This document shows positions 51,707-60,175 of a DNA stretch of 64,000 nt, piece after piece; positions within the stretch are counted from its first letter, which is position 1, and the number at the start of each line of letters is the position of its first letter. The position numbers and the translations under genes were made by a program. The DNA is from JADMJV01 sp964649085 (GTDB lineage: Bacteria; Vulcanimicrobiota; Xenobia; Xenobiales; JADMJV01). The stretch lies in assembly GCA_964649085.1 (NCBI GenBank), contig CAZYPN010000001.1, positions 1 through 64,000 on the forward strand, written 5' to 3'. Below the pieces are notes generated by a model. It made no database searches. It was not told the DNA's origin and was given only the letters and a program-made list of their open reading frames with translations.

Positions 51707-52552
51707 GCTCCAGGCCCGCGTCCAGGACTTCGCCAGCTGGCGAAAACCCAGCTCCTGGCGCAGGCGTCGGGCCAGGTCGGGCATATGGGCCGCCCCGTAA
51801 AAGATGGCCACCTTGCGCTGGCCCTTGATCAACTGCTGGCGCAATACGGCCACGGCCCGAGCATTGCGTTTCTGAATGTAGATTTCCGAATCGGGTCCCC
51901 GCAGCGAACGGTCGAATTCTTCGGGGTTGCACAGCAATTGGGCCATTAACTGGCGCAGGCGTTTTTGGTTTTGGGGGTTGGTGGGGGCCATAAAGCGCGC
52001 CGTCCACTCCAGGCGCTCGGCCGGGGAGCCCTCAAAGCCCCCCAGAATTTGCTCAAAAAAATCCTTGGGAGCGGCCGGACGTCCTCGTAGCAGCCTGTCC
52101 AGTTGCCTGGGTGTGAGATCGGCGTGAAGAAATTGGGCTCCACCATAGTCGATTTCGTCCAGCTGAAAGCTCAGCCCCAACTTTTCGCAAAGCTTACGCT
52201 GAAATCGGGTGGTGTCGGTGCTGTTGTCTCCGGCCCGCGGAATGGGGTTGGAAGGGGGGGCGTCCATGCCCACCAGATCGTAGAGTTCCTGGCGATTGAG
52301 GTCGCCGGGGGGCTGGGCGATCAGTTCGTAGAGCACTCGGGGATAGTGGCTCAGGTGGCGATTCAAGCGCCGGTAGTAGTCGGCCTCGCCGATGTGCACC
52401 ACGCCGACCAGGTCCACCGTAGTAGCGCCTTGCTGAAATCGCGTGATGGCGGTCTGGAATTGGGCTTTCTCTATGCGGGTGTAAGCTTCAGGCCGGGCCA
52501 GGGCCAGCGTCACCAGGGCCAACATCAAACCCAGCACCCGTCTTCGTCTCAC
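51701..52552 (-). CDS. Exported TraB/GumN-like (EreA-fold) protein
   Basis: 283 residues. A short signal peptide (RRRRVLGLMLALVTLALA) is followed by VDLVGVVHIGEADYYRRLNRHLSHYPRVLYELIA, with the first conserved His and the Glu in VLYE, and at the end RNARAVAVLRQQLIKGQRKVAIFYGAAHMPDL, the R-N...GxxH motif of the TraB/PrgY/GumN group. The fold is that of erythromycin-esterase and Tiki metalloproteases; these proteins are often envelope enzymes of unknown substrate. The start overlaps the SGNH hydrolase gene by four bases, so they are co-translated. Confidence 0.82.
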   Translation of the reverse strand: MRRRRVLGLMLALVTLALARPEAYTRIEKAQFQTAITRFQQGATTVDLVGVVHIGEADYYRRLNRHLSHYPRVLYELIAQPPGDLNRQELYDLVGMDAPPSNPIPRAGDNSTDTTRFQRKLCEKLGLSFQLDEIDYGGAQFLHADLTPRQLDRLLRGRPAAPKDFFEQILGGFEGSPAERLEWTARFMAPTNPQNQKRLRQLMAQLLCNPEEFDRSLRGPDSEIYIQKRNARAVAVLRQQLIKGQRKVAIFYGAAHMPDLARRLRQELGFRQLAKSWTRAWSL

Positions 52553-54306
52553 CGGGGCTTTTTAGGCGCGGGCGACCTCCTGGCCTTTCGCGCGGCTATG
52601 GACAGGTGGTCGGCAACATAGGCTCCTGCCAGTTGTTGGCCGTAGGAAGTCAGGTGGACACGGTCCCACCAGAGCAATCCCGAGTCGGCGACCTCGCGGC
52701 GGGATAGATGGGCGTGCAGGTCGACGAAATCGCAGCCGTGTTCCCTGGCCAGTCGGGCCAGCGCTAGCTGCCGATGTCCGTGGGCTGCCAGTGCCTGGGG
52801 GGGCATTTCACTGCTGAGGGGTTCGCTGACGATGGTGGTCTCGATGTTGGCGTTCTGATTGTATTCCAAGACCTGCTTCCAGGCCGCCAGCAGTCCGGGT
52901 ACATCGGGATCGTTATAGCTTTGCTGGATCACCACCCGGGTCGGTTCAAGTTCGAGCAGCCGCTCAAAATAGCGTTTGACGAGAAAGGCAGAGGTCGCGC
53001 CGGGAACCGCCCCGGCGATGAACACCGGGCGCTTGGACGTATCTTGCCACCCCCGGCTCAACTGATATACCAGAGTGTCCCGCTCGTGCAGGGCACCACT
53101 CCCCCAGGCCTGTGAGGTTCCCAGCAGCAAGACTCTTGGCACACCCTTGGGTAGTTGGGATCGCAAGTTTTGAATTTTGGGTTGGGAATCAACCACGTAT
53201 TTCCCAAACTGATCAGGCCTCGTCACGGCCACCAGTGTGCTCTGGGTTCCATCGGGACTGGTTTGAAAGGCCTGCTTCCCGGGGGGCTGGGGAAAGGAGG
53301 GCAGTTGAAGAAAGCCTTTCAGAGGTTGGGGAGGGTGGTAAGGGTCGAAGTTGCAGGGCGGGCGCAGCGGCTCCACTACTCGTCGCCTCCAGGATTCCAG
53401 GGGCCAAAGGTGGGGTTGTCGGCGCTGCACCCAGGGGGCCACTTCGGGTGAGAAAGGATATAGCCGTGACCACAGGCTGGCATCCAGGGCAACCGCTGCC
53501 AGCAGCGTCAGAGCCATGACGTATGTGGTGTAGAGACTGGCCTTCAAGGCCGCGCCCAGGCAGCGACGCCGTCTGAAATGGAGCCAGCCCCCCAGCAGCA
53601 AGATCAGGCACCAGGCGCCAGCCAGTTGGGGGGCGGACAGGGCTATGGTCGGCCTGGCAAAGGTGTCCGAAAATTCCAGTGACCCGTTCCGGCGCCAGGC
53701 GGCGAATCGGTATACGGAAACCGGGCCCCGCCCCGATCGCAGTCCCACCGTTCCGCTGCCTTCAGGCGCAACCTTCCAGGAGGGACATGATTGTCCGTTA
53801 ACCCTGGCCTGCCAGCCCGACGGGCCGACCTCGATGTGAAGTCGTTGAAGCCCGTCCCCGATGGAGAGTGGGAAAGCCCTTTTCTCGAGGAATTTCCCTT
53901 GCGGAGATGCACGCAGCCAGGCGCAAGGAAAATCCGGATGGCGGCTCAGTCTCAGGGCCTGGAAGGAACCTGCATCGCGGTGCACCTCCACCATCAACCA
54001 GCTGGCCGGTGGACATGAGAAGTCGACTTCCAGCCTGCCCGGCATGAACACCCGATTGAGCAGCAATTCGTTGTAGGCGTGCCAGACCCCCAGTTGCAGG
54101 GAGCGACCCACCAGCAGGTTGCGAGTGGTCGAGAGTTCCCTGGCTCCGGCCGGAGGGCGTGCCAGATACAACTTCAGGTTCACCCAATCGGGGCGCATCG
54201 AGAGGTCGTGAAACGAGTTGGCCAGGCCGTAGGTGGCCAGAACCCCCACGGCCAGCGAGCCGATCAGGTTGAGCATCAGCAGCAGGACTCTCAAGGGCAG
54301 CGACAC
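52549..54306 (-). CDS. Membrane-bound SGNH/GDSL hydrolase-like protein
   Basis: 585 residues. Membrane helices occur at ~7-28, ~225-245 and ~260-280. Between the first two is a beta-rich extracytoplasmic domain (~50-215) that looks like a lectin-type sandwich (LEVDFSCPPASWLMVEVHRD, IEVGPSGWQARVNGQSC). The C-terminal SGNH domain has VLLLGTSQAWGSGAL (GDS replaced by GTS), VIQQSYNDPDVPG (block III Asn) and LLWWDRVHLTSYGQQLAG with the Asp-x-x-His pair. It likely removes acyl groups from a surface glycan or lipid. Upstream lies the terminator of the glycine-zipper gene; downstream is the coupled TraB-like gene. Confidence 0.8.
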   Translation of the reverse strand: MSLPLRVLLLMLNLIGSLAVGVLATYGLANSFHDLSMRPDWVNLKLYLARPPAGARELSTTRNLLVGRSLQLGVWHAYNELLLNRVFMPGRLEVDFSCPPASWLMVEVHRDAGSFQALRLSRHPDFPCAWLRASPQGKFLEKRAFPLSIGDGLQRLHIEVGPSGWQARVNGQSCPSWKVAPEGSGTVGLRSGRGPVSVYRFAAWRRNGSLEFSDTFARPTIALSAPQLAGAWCLILLLGGWLHFRRRRCLGAALKASLYTTYVMALTLLAAVALDASLWSRLYPFSPEVAPWVQRRQPHLWPLESWRRRVVEPLRPPCNFDPYHPPQPLKGFLQLPSFPQPPGKQAFQTSPDGTQSTLVAVTRPDQFGKYVVDSQPKIQNLRSQLPKGVPRVLLLGTSQAWGSGALHERDTLVYQLSRGWQDTSKRPVFIAGAVPGATSAFLVKRYFERLLELEPTRVVIQQSYNDPDVPGLLAAWKQVLEYNQNANIETTIVSEPLSSEMPPQALAAHGHRQLALARLAREHGCDFVDLHAHLSRREVADSGLLWWDRVHLTSYGQQLAGAYVADHLSIAARKARRSPAPKKPR

Positions 54307-54332
54307 GCAGGGGAGTTCGCAACCTCATGAAA

Positions 54333-54359
54333 AACGACCCCCTGGGTCAGGGGGTCGTT
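54333..54359 (-). terminator. Rho-independent terminator of the glycine-zipper protein gene
   Basis: A 12-bp perfect stem (54333-54344 with 54348-54359, ACC loop) that on the minus strand is followed by a short T-run. It lies 22 bases beyond the stop of the 54382-56100 gene and just before the start of the SGNH gene. Confidence 0.75.
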
Positions 54360-54381
54360 GTCAGCCAGTTCGTGGTCGGTT

Positions 54382-56100
54382 TCAGCTATTTCTGCACTGG
54401 TCGAGCTTGCTCTGCAAGTCGCGACGGGTGTTGTCCGCCTGATGGTGCTCGGCCTGAAGGTTGTCTTTCTGGTTGCTCAGGTCACGAATGGCGGTGTTCA
54501 ACTTGTTCACCCGACCCTGGTTCTGGTCGGCTTCTTGACGTGCCGAGTTGTACTGGCCCTGGGCCGAGGACAACTGGGTGGCAGCATTGGTCTTGTCGCG
54601 CTGGGCGTCATAGTTTTCGCTCTGAGCCCGGTCGCGGTCTTGCTGGGCGTAGCGCAGGTCCTGCTGGAGCCCGGGCTTCTGAGCCTGGATCCCACTCTGA
54701 GTGCCCTGGTCGATGCGCTGATCGATGTCGCGCTTTTTGTCGTTGAGCTGGGTTTCTTTCAAGTTCAGCTGGCCCTGCAGTTCGTCGTAGCGACGTTCCA
54801 CCGGCTTGCGATCCTGGGCGAACTTGGCGTCCGACTCCTTGGTGATGGTGGCGTCCAGGCCTTCCTCTTTGGCCTTGAGCTGTCCGGCGAAGGTCTTCAG
54901 TGTGCCGTCGAATTCTTTCAAGCGGCTGTCCCAGTTCACCAGGCTCTCGCCGGTCTGTGGGTCGGGGCGCGCGGCCTTCTCGCTGTAGAGCGCCTGACCA
55001 CCCGCCTCGATCTTGCCATTGATGTCCTTCAGTCGTCCCTGCACATCGGCCTCTGAGCCCTGAATCTGCTCTTCCCGGGCGTCGAGTTTGGCGGTTTCGC
55101 CTCGATAGTAGGCACGCTTCTCTTCTGCAGCGACTTTCAGGCTGTCTTCGCGAGTGTCCAAAGTCTGCTTTTTCTCGTCCAGGCGCTTGCCTTTGGCCGA
55201 GTGGCTCTCTTTCTCACCCTGAGCCATTCCCAGCAATTTGCCACCAGTGACGTCCCACAGTTTCTTCGAGGCTTTGGCCGCGGTGAATCCACCCAGGCCG
55301 CCCACCGCAGCGAAGAGAGCGCCGCCTACGATACCACCTGCCACACCGGCTGCGCCGATAGTGGACAGGCTCACATTCTGGGCCAGCAGGCCGCTGGCCA
55401 GGCTACCCGCCGAGGCCACCGATGCTCCCAGCGTAAAGCCGCCGACGGCACCGCTCAGCATGCCCACGCCGCCGAGCACCGAAGCGTAGAGCTTCATGCC
55501 GCCCTTCATATTGTTCAGGTCGGTGAAGCTGGCCTTGAGCACGCTTTCTTTCTCGGGCTTGGGCGCAGGTGCTTGCCCTTCGCCACCGGCGGCCGACTCG
55601 GCTTTGGCCCACAGGCCCTGAACACCGCCGACAACCGCGCCGGGGACGAATCCGGCCGCCTTGCCTACAGCGTTTCCAATTCCATTACCCACCTGCCAGG
55701 CACCAGCAGCACCCGAAACGCCACCGATGACCATGCCGGCCTTGGCCATAAAGCCGGCCGTTGCGAAGGTACGGCCCACGAAGTCGAGGGCGCCGTGAGA
55801 GGTTACCGAGCTGAGCACCGGTCCGAAGCCTGCGCCCGTTAGCGTGCCGACGATGGCTCCACCCAGCACACCTGCATACAGGGCGCCGGTGACGGTGGCC
55901 AATCCGGTGGCTCCACCTACAACCGTACCTGTGGCGTTGCCCCAGGCGATACCGTTGCGGATAGCCGACGAGCCAATGCTCGGTTTGTAGCCGTCCTGGG
56001 GGCCATTGGGGCCGGGGTTGTTCTGCTCGGGGGGCTTGGGAGCATCATTTTTCAAAGTGCCGATACGGGGCATCGGGTTGTTCAGCGACTGGAGTTTCAT
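54382..56100 (-). CDS. Glycine-zipper and coiled-coil protein, possible membrane-active secreted protein
   Basis: 572 residues. Residues 1-45 are a disordered Pro/Asn-rich leader (KPPEQNNPGPNGPQDG), not a signal peptide. Residues ~48-290 contain at least four hydrophobic, Gly/Ala-rich segments of the GxxxG zipper type (GGAIVGTLTGAGFG, AAGFVPGAVVGGVQGLW, GGVGMLSGAVGGFTLGA, GGIVGGALFAAVGGLGGF). Residues ~300-572 form a long charged coiled coil. The order of zipper helices and coiled coil recalls pore-forming toxins, phage tape-measure fragments and type III translocators, but no family match is made. It has its own terminator, so it is probably a single-gene unit. Confidence 0.65.
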   Translation of the reverse strand: MKLQSLNNPMPRIGTLKNDAPKPPEQNNPGPNGPQDGYKPSIGSSAIRNGIAWGNATGTVVGGATGLATVTGALYAGVLGGAIVGTLTGAGFGPVLSSVTSHGALDFVGRTFATAGFMAKAGMVIGGVSGAAGAWQVGNGIGNAVGKAAGFVPGAVVGGVQGLWAKAESAAGGEGQAPAPKPEKESVLKASFTDLNNMKGGMKLYASVLGGVGMLSGAVGGFTLGASVASAGSLASGLLAQNVSLSTIGAAGVAGGIVGGALFAAVGGLGGFTAAKASKKLWDVTGGKLLGMAQGEKESHSAKGKRLDEKKQTLDTREDSLKVAAEEKRAYYRGETAKLDAREEQIQGSEADVQGRLKDINGKIEAGGQALYSEKAARPDPQTGESLVNWDSRLKEFDGTLKTFAGQLKAKEEGLDATITKESDAKFAQDRKPVERRYDELQGQLNLKETQLNDKKRDIDQRIDQGTQSGIQAQKPGLQQDLRYAQQDRDRAQSENYDAQRDKTNAATQLSSAQGQYNSARQEADQNQGRVNKLNTAIRDLSNQKDNLQAEHHQADNTRRDLQSKLDQCRNS

Positions 56101-56234
56101 CGTCCTGGTCCTCTCGGATTGGGTGTGTCAATGGAATGACCCTGTGGGTTGTTGACATCCTAGAGACCGTTGCTGAAAGAACCCTGAAAATCCCAGGGGG
56201 GTTGTCAGAGGCCCGAGGTCGAATCCTCAAGACT

Positions 56235-56603
56235 ATGAAAGAACCGCATCAACCACCCAGTCGAAAGGAAGTTGAGGCCTCTGGCACGGCCGAATGGGTC
56301 GAGCAGGCCGTAGATCGACACCAGCAGCGCCAACAGAAGTTGCAGGGCGTGTTTTCCGAGGCCGACCGTAGCCTGCGCGACGAAAAAGAGCGCCTGGCCA
56401 ACGTTTGGAAGTTGCCCGCCGAGACTGACAAAGAGGAGCGCGGCCCCGATTTGTTCGCGGCCGAGCGCGATCGGGTCGCCCGTCAACAGCAGCAGCTTTC
56501 CAGCATCTGGGACGAAGACCGGGCCGCCCGCGAGGCCGAGCAGGACCAGTTGCGCAATCTCTTCGGGCCTCCGGCCGGTTCCAATCCCAAAAAGCGCCGC
56601 TGA
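56235..56603 (+). CDS. Small repeat protein with five LxxhF/W motifs
   Basis: 122 residues from the ATG at 56235 (open to 56136 but without similarity). It is helical and highly charged. A short hydrophobic motif recurs at residues 36-40 (LQGVF), 54-58 (LANVW), 73-74 (LF), 88-92 (LSSIW) and 106-110 (LRNLF), with 18, 16, 18 and 18 residues between aromatic positions. Each is followed by a charged amphipathic helix. No known domain. The regular spacing suggests a rod or an array of binding motifs for one partner. It is divergent from the glycine-zipper gene and is followed two bases later by the VOC gene. Confidence 0.6.
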   Translation: MKEPHQPPSRKEVEASGTAEWVEQAVDRHQQRQQKLQGVFSEADRSLRDEKERLANVWKLPAETDKEERGPDLFAAERDRVARQQQQLSSIWDEDRAAREAEQDQLRNLFGPPAGSNPKKRR

Positions 56604-56605
56604 GG

Positions 56606-56971
56606 GTGAAGGTCCGAAATCAGTACTTTCTGGTAAACGACCTGGACCGGGCCTGGGAGTTTTATCCCCTGCTGCTCGGACCGGGGGTTCGCAAACCCGG
56701 ACGACTGGTGTTTTCGCCCCCAGGAGGAGAGTTTCAGTTCTACTCGCTGACTCCCGAGCAGTTGGGCCAGTTTGCCTTTCCTTCCCAGCCTGGTGAGCCC
56801 TGGTCGGGGACCTGCCTGGAAAGCCCCGACTGGCAATTACGGCTCGACCAGCTTCAGGCTGCCGGAGCTCGACTGTTGACCGCCTGGCAACGGCTCCCCT
56901 GGGGCGGGGGTCACGGGTGTCAGCTGGTGGATCCTAATGGTTACCGTTGGGAACTTTTATCCAGCGACTGA
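56606..56971 (+). CDS. VOC family (glyoxalase/bleomycin-resistance fold) protein
   Basis: 121 residues from a GTG. It has the beta-alpha-beta-beta-beta layout of vicinal oxygen chelate domains: RNQYFLVNDLDRAWEFYPLLLG, LVFSPPGGEFQFYSL, then DQLQAAGARLLTAWQRLPWGGGHGCQLVDPNGYRWELL. The final Glu of YRWELL and the His of GGGHG are possible metal ligands. Function (resistance, dioxygenase or isomerase type) cannot be told. It follows the repeat protein directly and overlaps the convergent sirtuin by 38 bases. Confidence 0.85.
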   Translation: MKVRNQYFLVNDLDRAWEFYPLLLGPGVRKPGRLVFSPPGGEFQFYSLTPEQLGQFAFPSQPGEPWSGTCLESPDWQLRLDQLQAAGARLLTAWQRLPWGGGHGCQLVDPNGYRWELLSSD

Positions 56972-57518
56972 GCAGCCTCTCCAGCGGGCCCCGGTGGCAT
57001 TCGTGGCAATGCTGGGACAGCGGCGTTTCCTCCGGGTTGACTTCGATCAGTCGAGCGCCGGCCTTGCGAGCCTCCAGGGGAAAATCACACAAAGGTTGCA
57101 GGCGTGAGGAAGTCGCGACGACCACGCACACATCGCAATTGCGCAGCCACTCCAGGGCGGTTTCGATACGCTCCATCGGATAGGGGTCGCCCATCCAGAC
57201 CTGGGCCGGCCGCTGGCCCTCCCACTGGCCCCAGCGCCCGTGCATTTCCAGGACGCGTTCGCATCCTGCCCGCTGCAGCAACCCATCCTGATTGAGCGTG
57301 ATGATGCGCACCCCGGGGTTCTCCACTTGCAATCGGGCCAGCAGGCGATGGCCGGCATGGGGCTGGCACTCTGAGGCCCGGCGTTCCCACTCGCTGACGA
57401 GCTGGCGAACCTGCTCGGGCTGGCGCAGATAGCGCTCTCGCATATCTTCGGGAACGTCCCAGTCGATGCCGCTAAGACGGCTGAGTCCGGCCCCGATCCA
57501 GAAGGTCATCCGTTCCAC
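56934..57518 (-). CDS. Compact, divergent Sir2-like NAD-dependent protein
   Basis: 194 residues, below the usual ~240. The Rossmann-fold motifs are present: FWIGAGLSRLSGI (GAGxSxxSGI), ITLNQDGLLQRAG (TQNxDxLHxxAG), EMHGRWGQW with the catalytic His, VVATSSRLQP (GTSxxVxP), and GARLIEVNPEETPLS. The two CxxC pairs of the zinc module are missing, and the segment after the catalytic His is shortened to WEGQRPAQVW. It may be a deacylase or an NAD-cleaving or NAD-sensing relative. It is divergent from the first alcohol dehydrogenase, with a gap of 55 bases. Confidence 0.82.
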   Translation of the reverse strand: MERMTFWIGAGLSRLSGIDWDVPEDMRERYLRQPEQVRQLVSEWERRASECQPHAGHRLLARLQVENPGVRIITLNQDGLLQRAGCERVLEMHGRWGQWEGQRPAQVWMGDPYPMERIETALEWLRNCDVCVVVATSSRLQPLCDFPLEARKAGARLIEVNPEETPLSQHCHECHRGPLERLLSRWIKVPNGNH

Positions 57519-57573
57519 GCTCTGGGGATTCTCTCCCCAAGGGATTTCCCTGCCCGGTTCGGAATGGCCTGAA

Positions 57574-58611
57574 ATGCTCTCTGCCCAATTGCTTGGTCCG
57601 GGTCGGTTGGAAATGCGCCAGGTCGAAGTGCCCCAGCCCGGCGCAGGGGAAGTGCTGGTGAAGGTTGAGGCCGCGCTGACCTGCGGTACCGACTTGAAGA
57701 CTTACCGACGGGGTCACCCCAAGTTTCCCTTTCCTTTTGCCCTCGGACACGAATACTCGGGAATTCTGGCCGCCGTCGGCCCGGGCGTCAGCCGTTTCGA
57801 GGTGGGTTCGGCCGTCATGGGAGTTCACTCTGCCCCCTGCAATGGTTGTCGCCTGTGCTTGCGGGGCTTACCCAACCTCTGTGACTCGCTGGTGGCGCGG
57901 ATGGCCCTGGGAGCTTTTTCCGAATATTATCGGGTACCCGCCGAAATCGTCGAGCAGAACCTCTTTCTTCGCCCCGCTCACGTCTCCGCCCAGAGGGCGG
58001 CCTTTCTCGAGCCCCTGGCCTGCGTCATTCAGGGGCAGTCTCAGATTCCGGTGAGGCCTGACCATAGCGTGGTGATTATGGGGTGCGGGACTATCGGATT
58101 GCTGCATCTGCTGCTGGCCAGGCAGCGGGGGGCTCGTCCTATCATCGTTACGGGTCGGCATCGCCAGCGCCTGGACCTGGCCCTGGAGCTCGGGGCTGAC
58201 GTGGTGGTGAATATCGATGAGGAGGAACCCTTAGAAGCGGTACGACGGGCCACCTCGGGAGAGGGGGCCGAGCTGGTGGTAGAGTGTGTGGGCCGTCCCG
58301 AAGCCTGGCGCGAAGCCCACCTTCACGCGGCAGCAGGAGGGTTCGTGTTGCTCTTCGGGGGCTGTCCCTCGGGGGCTCAGGCCAGCTTCGATGCCACCCG
58401 CATCCACTACGATCAGCTGACCCTGCGGGGGGTGTTCCACTTTACGCCCGAGGACGTTCGTCAGGCACGCGACTATCTTTGCCAGACCGAGATGCCGGTG
58501 GAGCGCATCCTTTCCGGCCAGGCCCCGCTGGCCGAGTTGCCCCAAATTCTGCAGCAACTCGATCAGGGTAATGGCATCAAATACGCGCTATTGCCTCAGG
58601 AGAAAGCATGA
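57574..58611 (+). CDS. Zinc-dependent alcohol dehydrogenase (MDR family), first of a pair
   Basis: 345 residues from the ATG at 57574. Catalytic zinc ligands: Cys in LTCGTDLKTYRRG, and GHEYSG with the His-Glu pair. The structural zinc loop is CNGCRLCLRGLPNLC. The NAD(P)-binding turn is VVIMGCGTIGLLHLLLA. It is closest in pattern to sorbitol/threonine dehydrogenase-type enzymes that oxidise secondary alcohols. A second dehydrogenase starts within its last codons (ATG overlap), so the two are made together and may form a heteromer or act in sequence. The substrate is unknown. Confidence 0.93.
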   Translation: MLSAQLLGPGRLEMRQVEVPQPGAGEVLVKVEAALTCGTDLKTYRRGHPKFPFPFALGHEYSGILAAVGPGVSRFEVGSAVMGVHSAPCNGCRLCLRGLPNLCDSLVARMALGAFSEYYRVPAEIVEQNLFLRPAHVSAQRAAFLEPLACVIQGQSQIPVRPDHSVVIMGCGTIGLLHLLLARQRGARPIIVTGRHRQRLDLALELGADVVVNIDEEEPLEAVRRATSGEGAELVVECVGRPEAWREAHLHAAAGGFVLLFGGCPSGAQASFDATRIHYDQLTLRGVFHFTPEDVRQARDYLCQTEMPVERILSGQAPLAELPQILQQLDQGNGIKYALLPQEKA

Positions 58612-59654
58612 TGATGAAAGTGGCTCAGGCCTTCGATTACGATGACGTGCGCATCGTCGACATGGAGGTTCCTCGTCCCGGCCCGGGTGAGGCCCTGGTC
58701 AAGGTGAGAACCTGTGGCATCTGCGCTGGCGACGTTACCCCCTGGTACATCCGCAAGAAGTGTCCCATCGTGGTGGGTCACGAGCCGGCTGGCGACATCG
58801 TCGAGTTGGGCCCCGAGGCCGGCGACTGGCAGGTTGGCGACCGCGTTTTTATTCACCACCACGCCCCCTGCGGTCAGTGCCGACGTTGCCTGAGGGGCTT
58901 TCCAAGCATGTGTCCCACCTGGCGGGCCAGTCACCTGGTACCGGGAGGAATCGCCCAGTACTGCCTGGTGCCGCGGGTCAACTTGAGTCATGACACGCTG
59001 AAGCTGCCGGCCGAATTGAGCTACGACCACGGAGCTTTGATCGAGCCCATCGCCTGTGTGGTAAGGGCTTTTCACCGCTGCGGTCTGCAGTTGGACGGGC
59101 CCCAGCGCGACCTCCGCCTGGCGGTGGTGGGTCTGGGCTTCATCGGTCAGGTGATGGTAGCCCTGGCACCACACTATGGATGCTCGGAGATCGTGGGGGC
59201 CGACTTTGTCGAGTATCGTCGTCGCCACGCCCTGAGCCTGGGTGCCGGGGCGGTGGTCGACCCCGCTTCCCAAAGCCTGGCCGAGGTGGTGCGCCAGCGC
59301 ACCGGCGGCGATGGCGCCGACATTGTCATGGTGGGGCCCTCCAAGCCCGAAGTGCTGCAGCAGGCCGTCCAATGTGCCGGTCCGGGGGGTACCGTGCTGC
59401 TTTTTATGGCCCCCGAGCCCGGAGTGACCTGTGCCCTGGACGTCAATCATCTCTTTTTTCAAGAGATATCGCTCGTTACCAGCTACAGCTGCGGGCCTCG
59501 AGAGACGCGCGAAACCTTGGAAATTCTGCGTCGCAAGCTGATCTTGCCCGAGCAACTCATCACCCATCGATTCCCGCTCGAGCAGACCCTCGAAGCCTGC
59601 CGACTCACGGCTCGCGCCGGAGAGAGTCTCAAAGTTGTGGTGGACCTGGTGTGA
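58608..59654 (+). CDS. Zinc-dependent alcohol dehydrogenase (MDR family), second of a pair
   Basis: 348 residues. Catalytic zinc: RTCGICAGDVTPW, GHEPAG and the Glu in GALIEPIAC. Structural zinc: CGQCRRCLRGFPSMC. Nucleotide binding: LAVVGLGFIGQVMVALA. It has four-base overlap with the preceding, related enzyme, with which it shares the layout but not close identity, so the pair is an old duplication or two recruited family members. It likely acts on the same or the next metabolite as its partner. The next gene begins 52 bases on. Confidence 0.93.
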   Translation: MMMKVAQAFDYDDVRIVDMEVPRPGPGEALVKVRTCGICAGDVTPWYIRKKCPIVVGHEPAGDIVELGPEAGDWQVGDRVFIHHHAPCGQCRRCLRGFPSMCPTWRASHLVPGGIAQYCLVPRVNLSHDTLKLPAELSYDHGALIEPIACVVRAFHRCGLQLDGPQRDLRLAVVGLGFIGQVMVALAPHYGCSEIVGADFVEYRRRHALSLGAGAVVDPASQSLAEVVRQRTGGDGADIVMVGPSKPEVLQQAVQCAGPGGTVLLFMAPEPGVTCALDVNHLFFQEISLVTSYSCGPRETRETLEILRRKLILPEQLITHRFPLEQTLEACRLTARAGESLKVVVDLV

Positions 59655-59706
59655 CTTTCAAGACATTTTCAGTTCAACCATCTAGGATGTGGTTCCAGGA
59701 GGCAGC

Positions 59707-60171
59707 ATGATTTCGTCCCGATTGAGCGCATACTTTCAACACCCGGCGGCCCGCGAGGCCAAACGCGAGTATTCGGTCAAGGCTGCCTTCACCGAATTGC
59801 ATCAGGAGCAGCAGATCCTCGAGCAGTTCATCCAGAATGACAACCAACCCGGAGTTGACCACGACCCCACCCCTGGTCGGCTGGAGCTTCGCCAACCGGC
59901 TGCGCTGGGCGCCCCCAATCAACGGCAGATCGCCCAATGGTCGGGCAACTCCCAGCGTGGCCTGATGGAGCGAGATGAGAGCCTGATGCTCGATAACGAC
60001 CAGCAGCAGTTGCCCAATTTTCACACCTCCACCCAGGTTCGGCTGCATCCTTTCGGCATGGAAAAGCTTTCGGCCACCGAAACCGCCGAGGGAGTGCACG
60101 TCCGCAAGTCGGTCGTCGACGTGGAATCGGCCGACTACTGCTACACCGAAACTTTCTTCATCGCTCGCTAG
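59707..60171 (+). CDS. Small hypothetical protein (possible paralogue of 19001-19423)
   Basis: 154 residues; the ATG at 59707 has an AGGAGG site five bases upstream. The N-terminal ~60 residues are helical (RLSAYFQHPAAREAKREYSV, TELHQEQQILEQFI); the rest is strand-rich and Gln/Asn-rich, ending in VVDVESADYCYTETFFIAR. Its final ~80 residues share a pattern of spaced Thr, Gly and hydrophobic residues with the end of the 140-residue protein at 19001-19423. It sits five bases before the 410-residue unknown, probably in the same transcript. Function unknown. Confidence 0.6.
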   Translation: MISSRLSAYFQHPAAREAKREYSVKAAFTELHQEQQILEQFIQNDNQPGVDHDPTPGRLELRQPAALGAPNQRQIAQWSGNSQRGLMERDESLMLDNDQQQLPNFHTSTQVRLHPFGMEKLSATETAEGVHVRKSVVDVESADYCYTETFFIAR

Positions 60172-60175
60172 TCGC

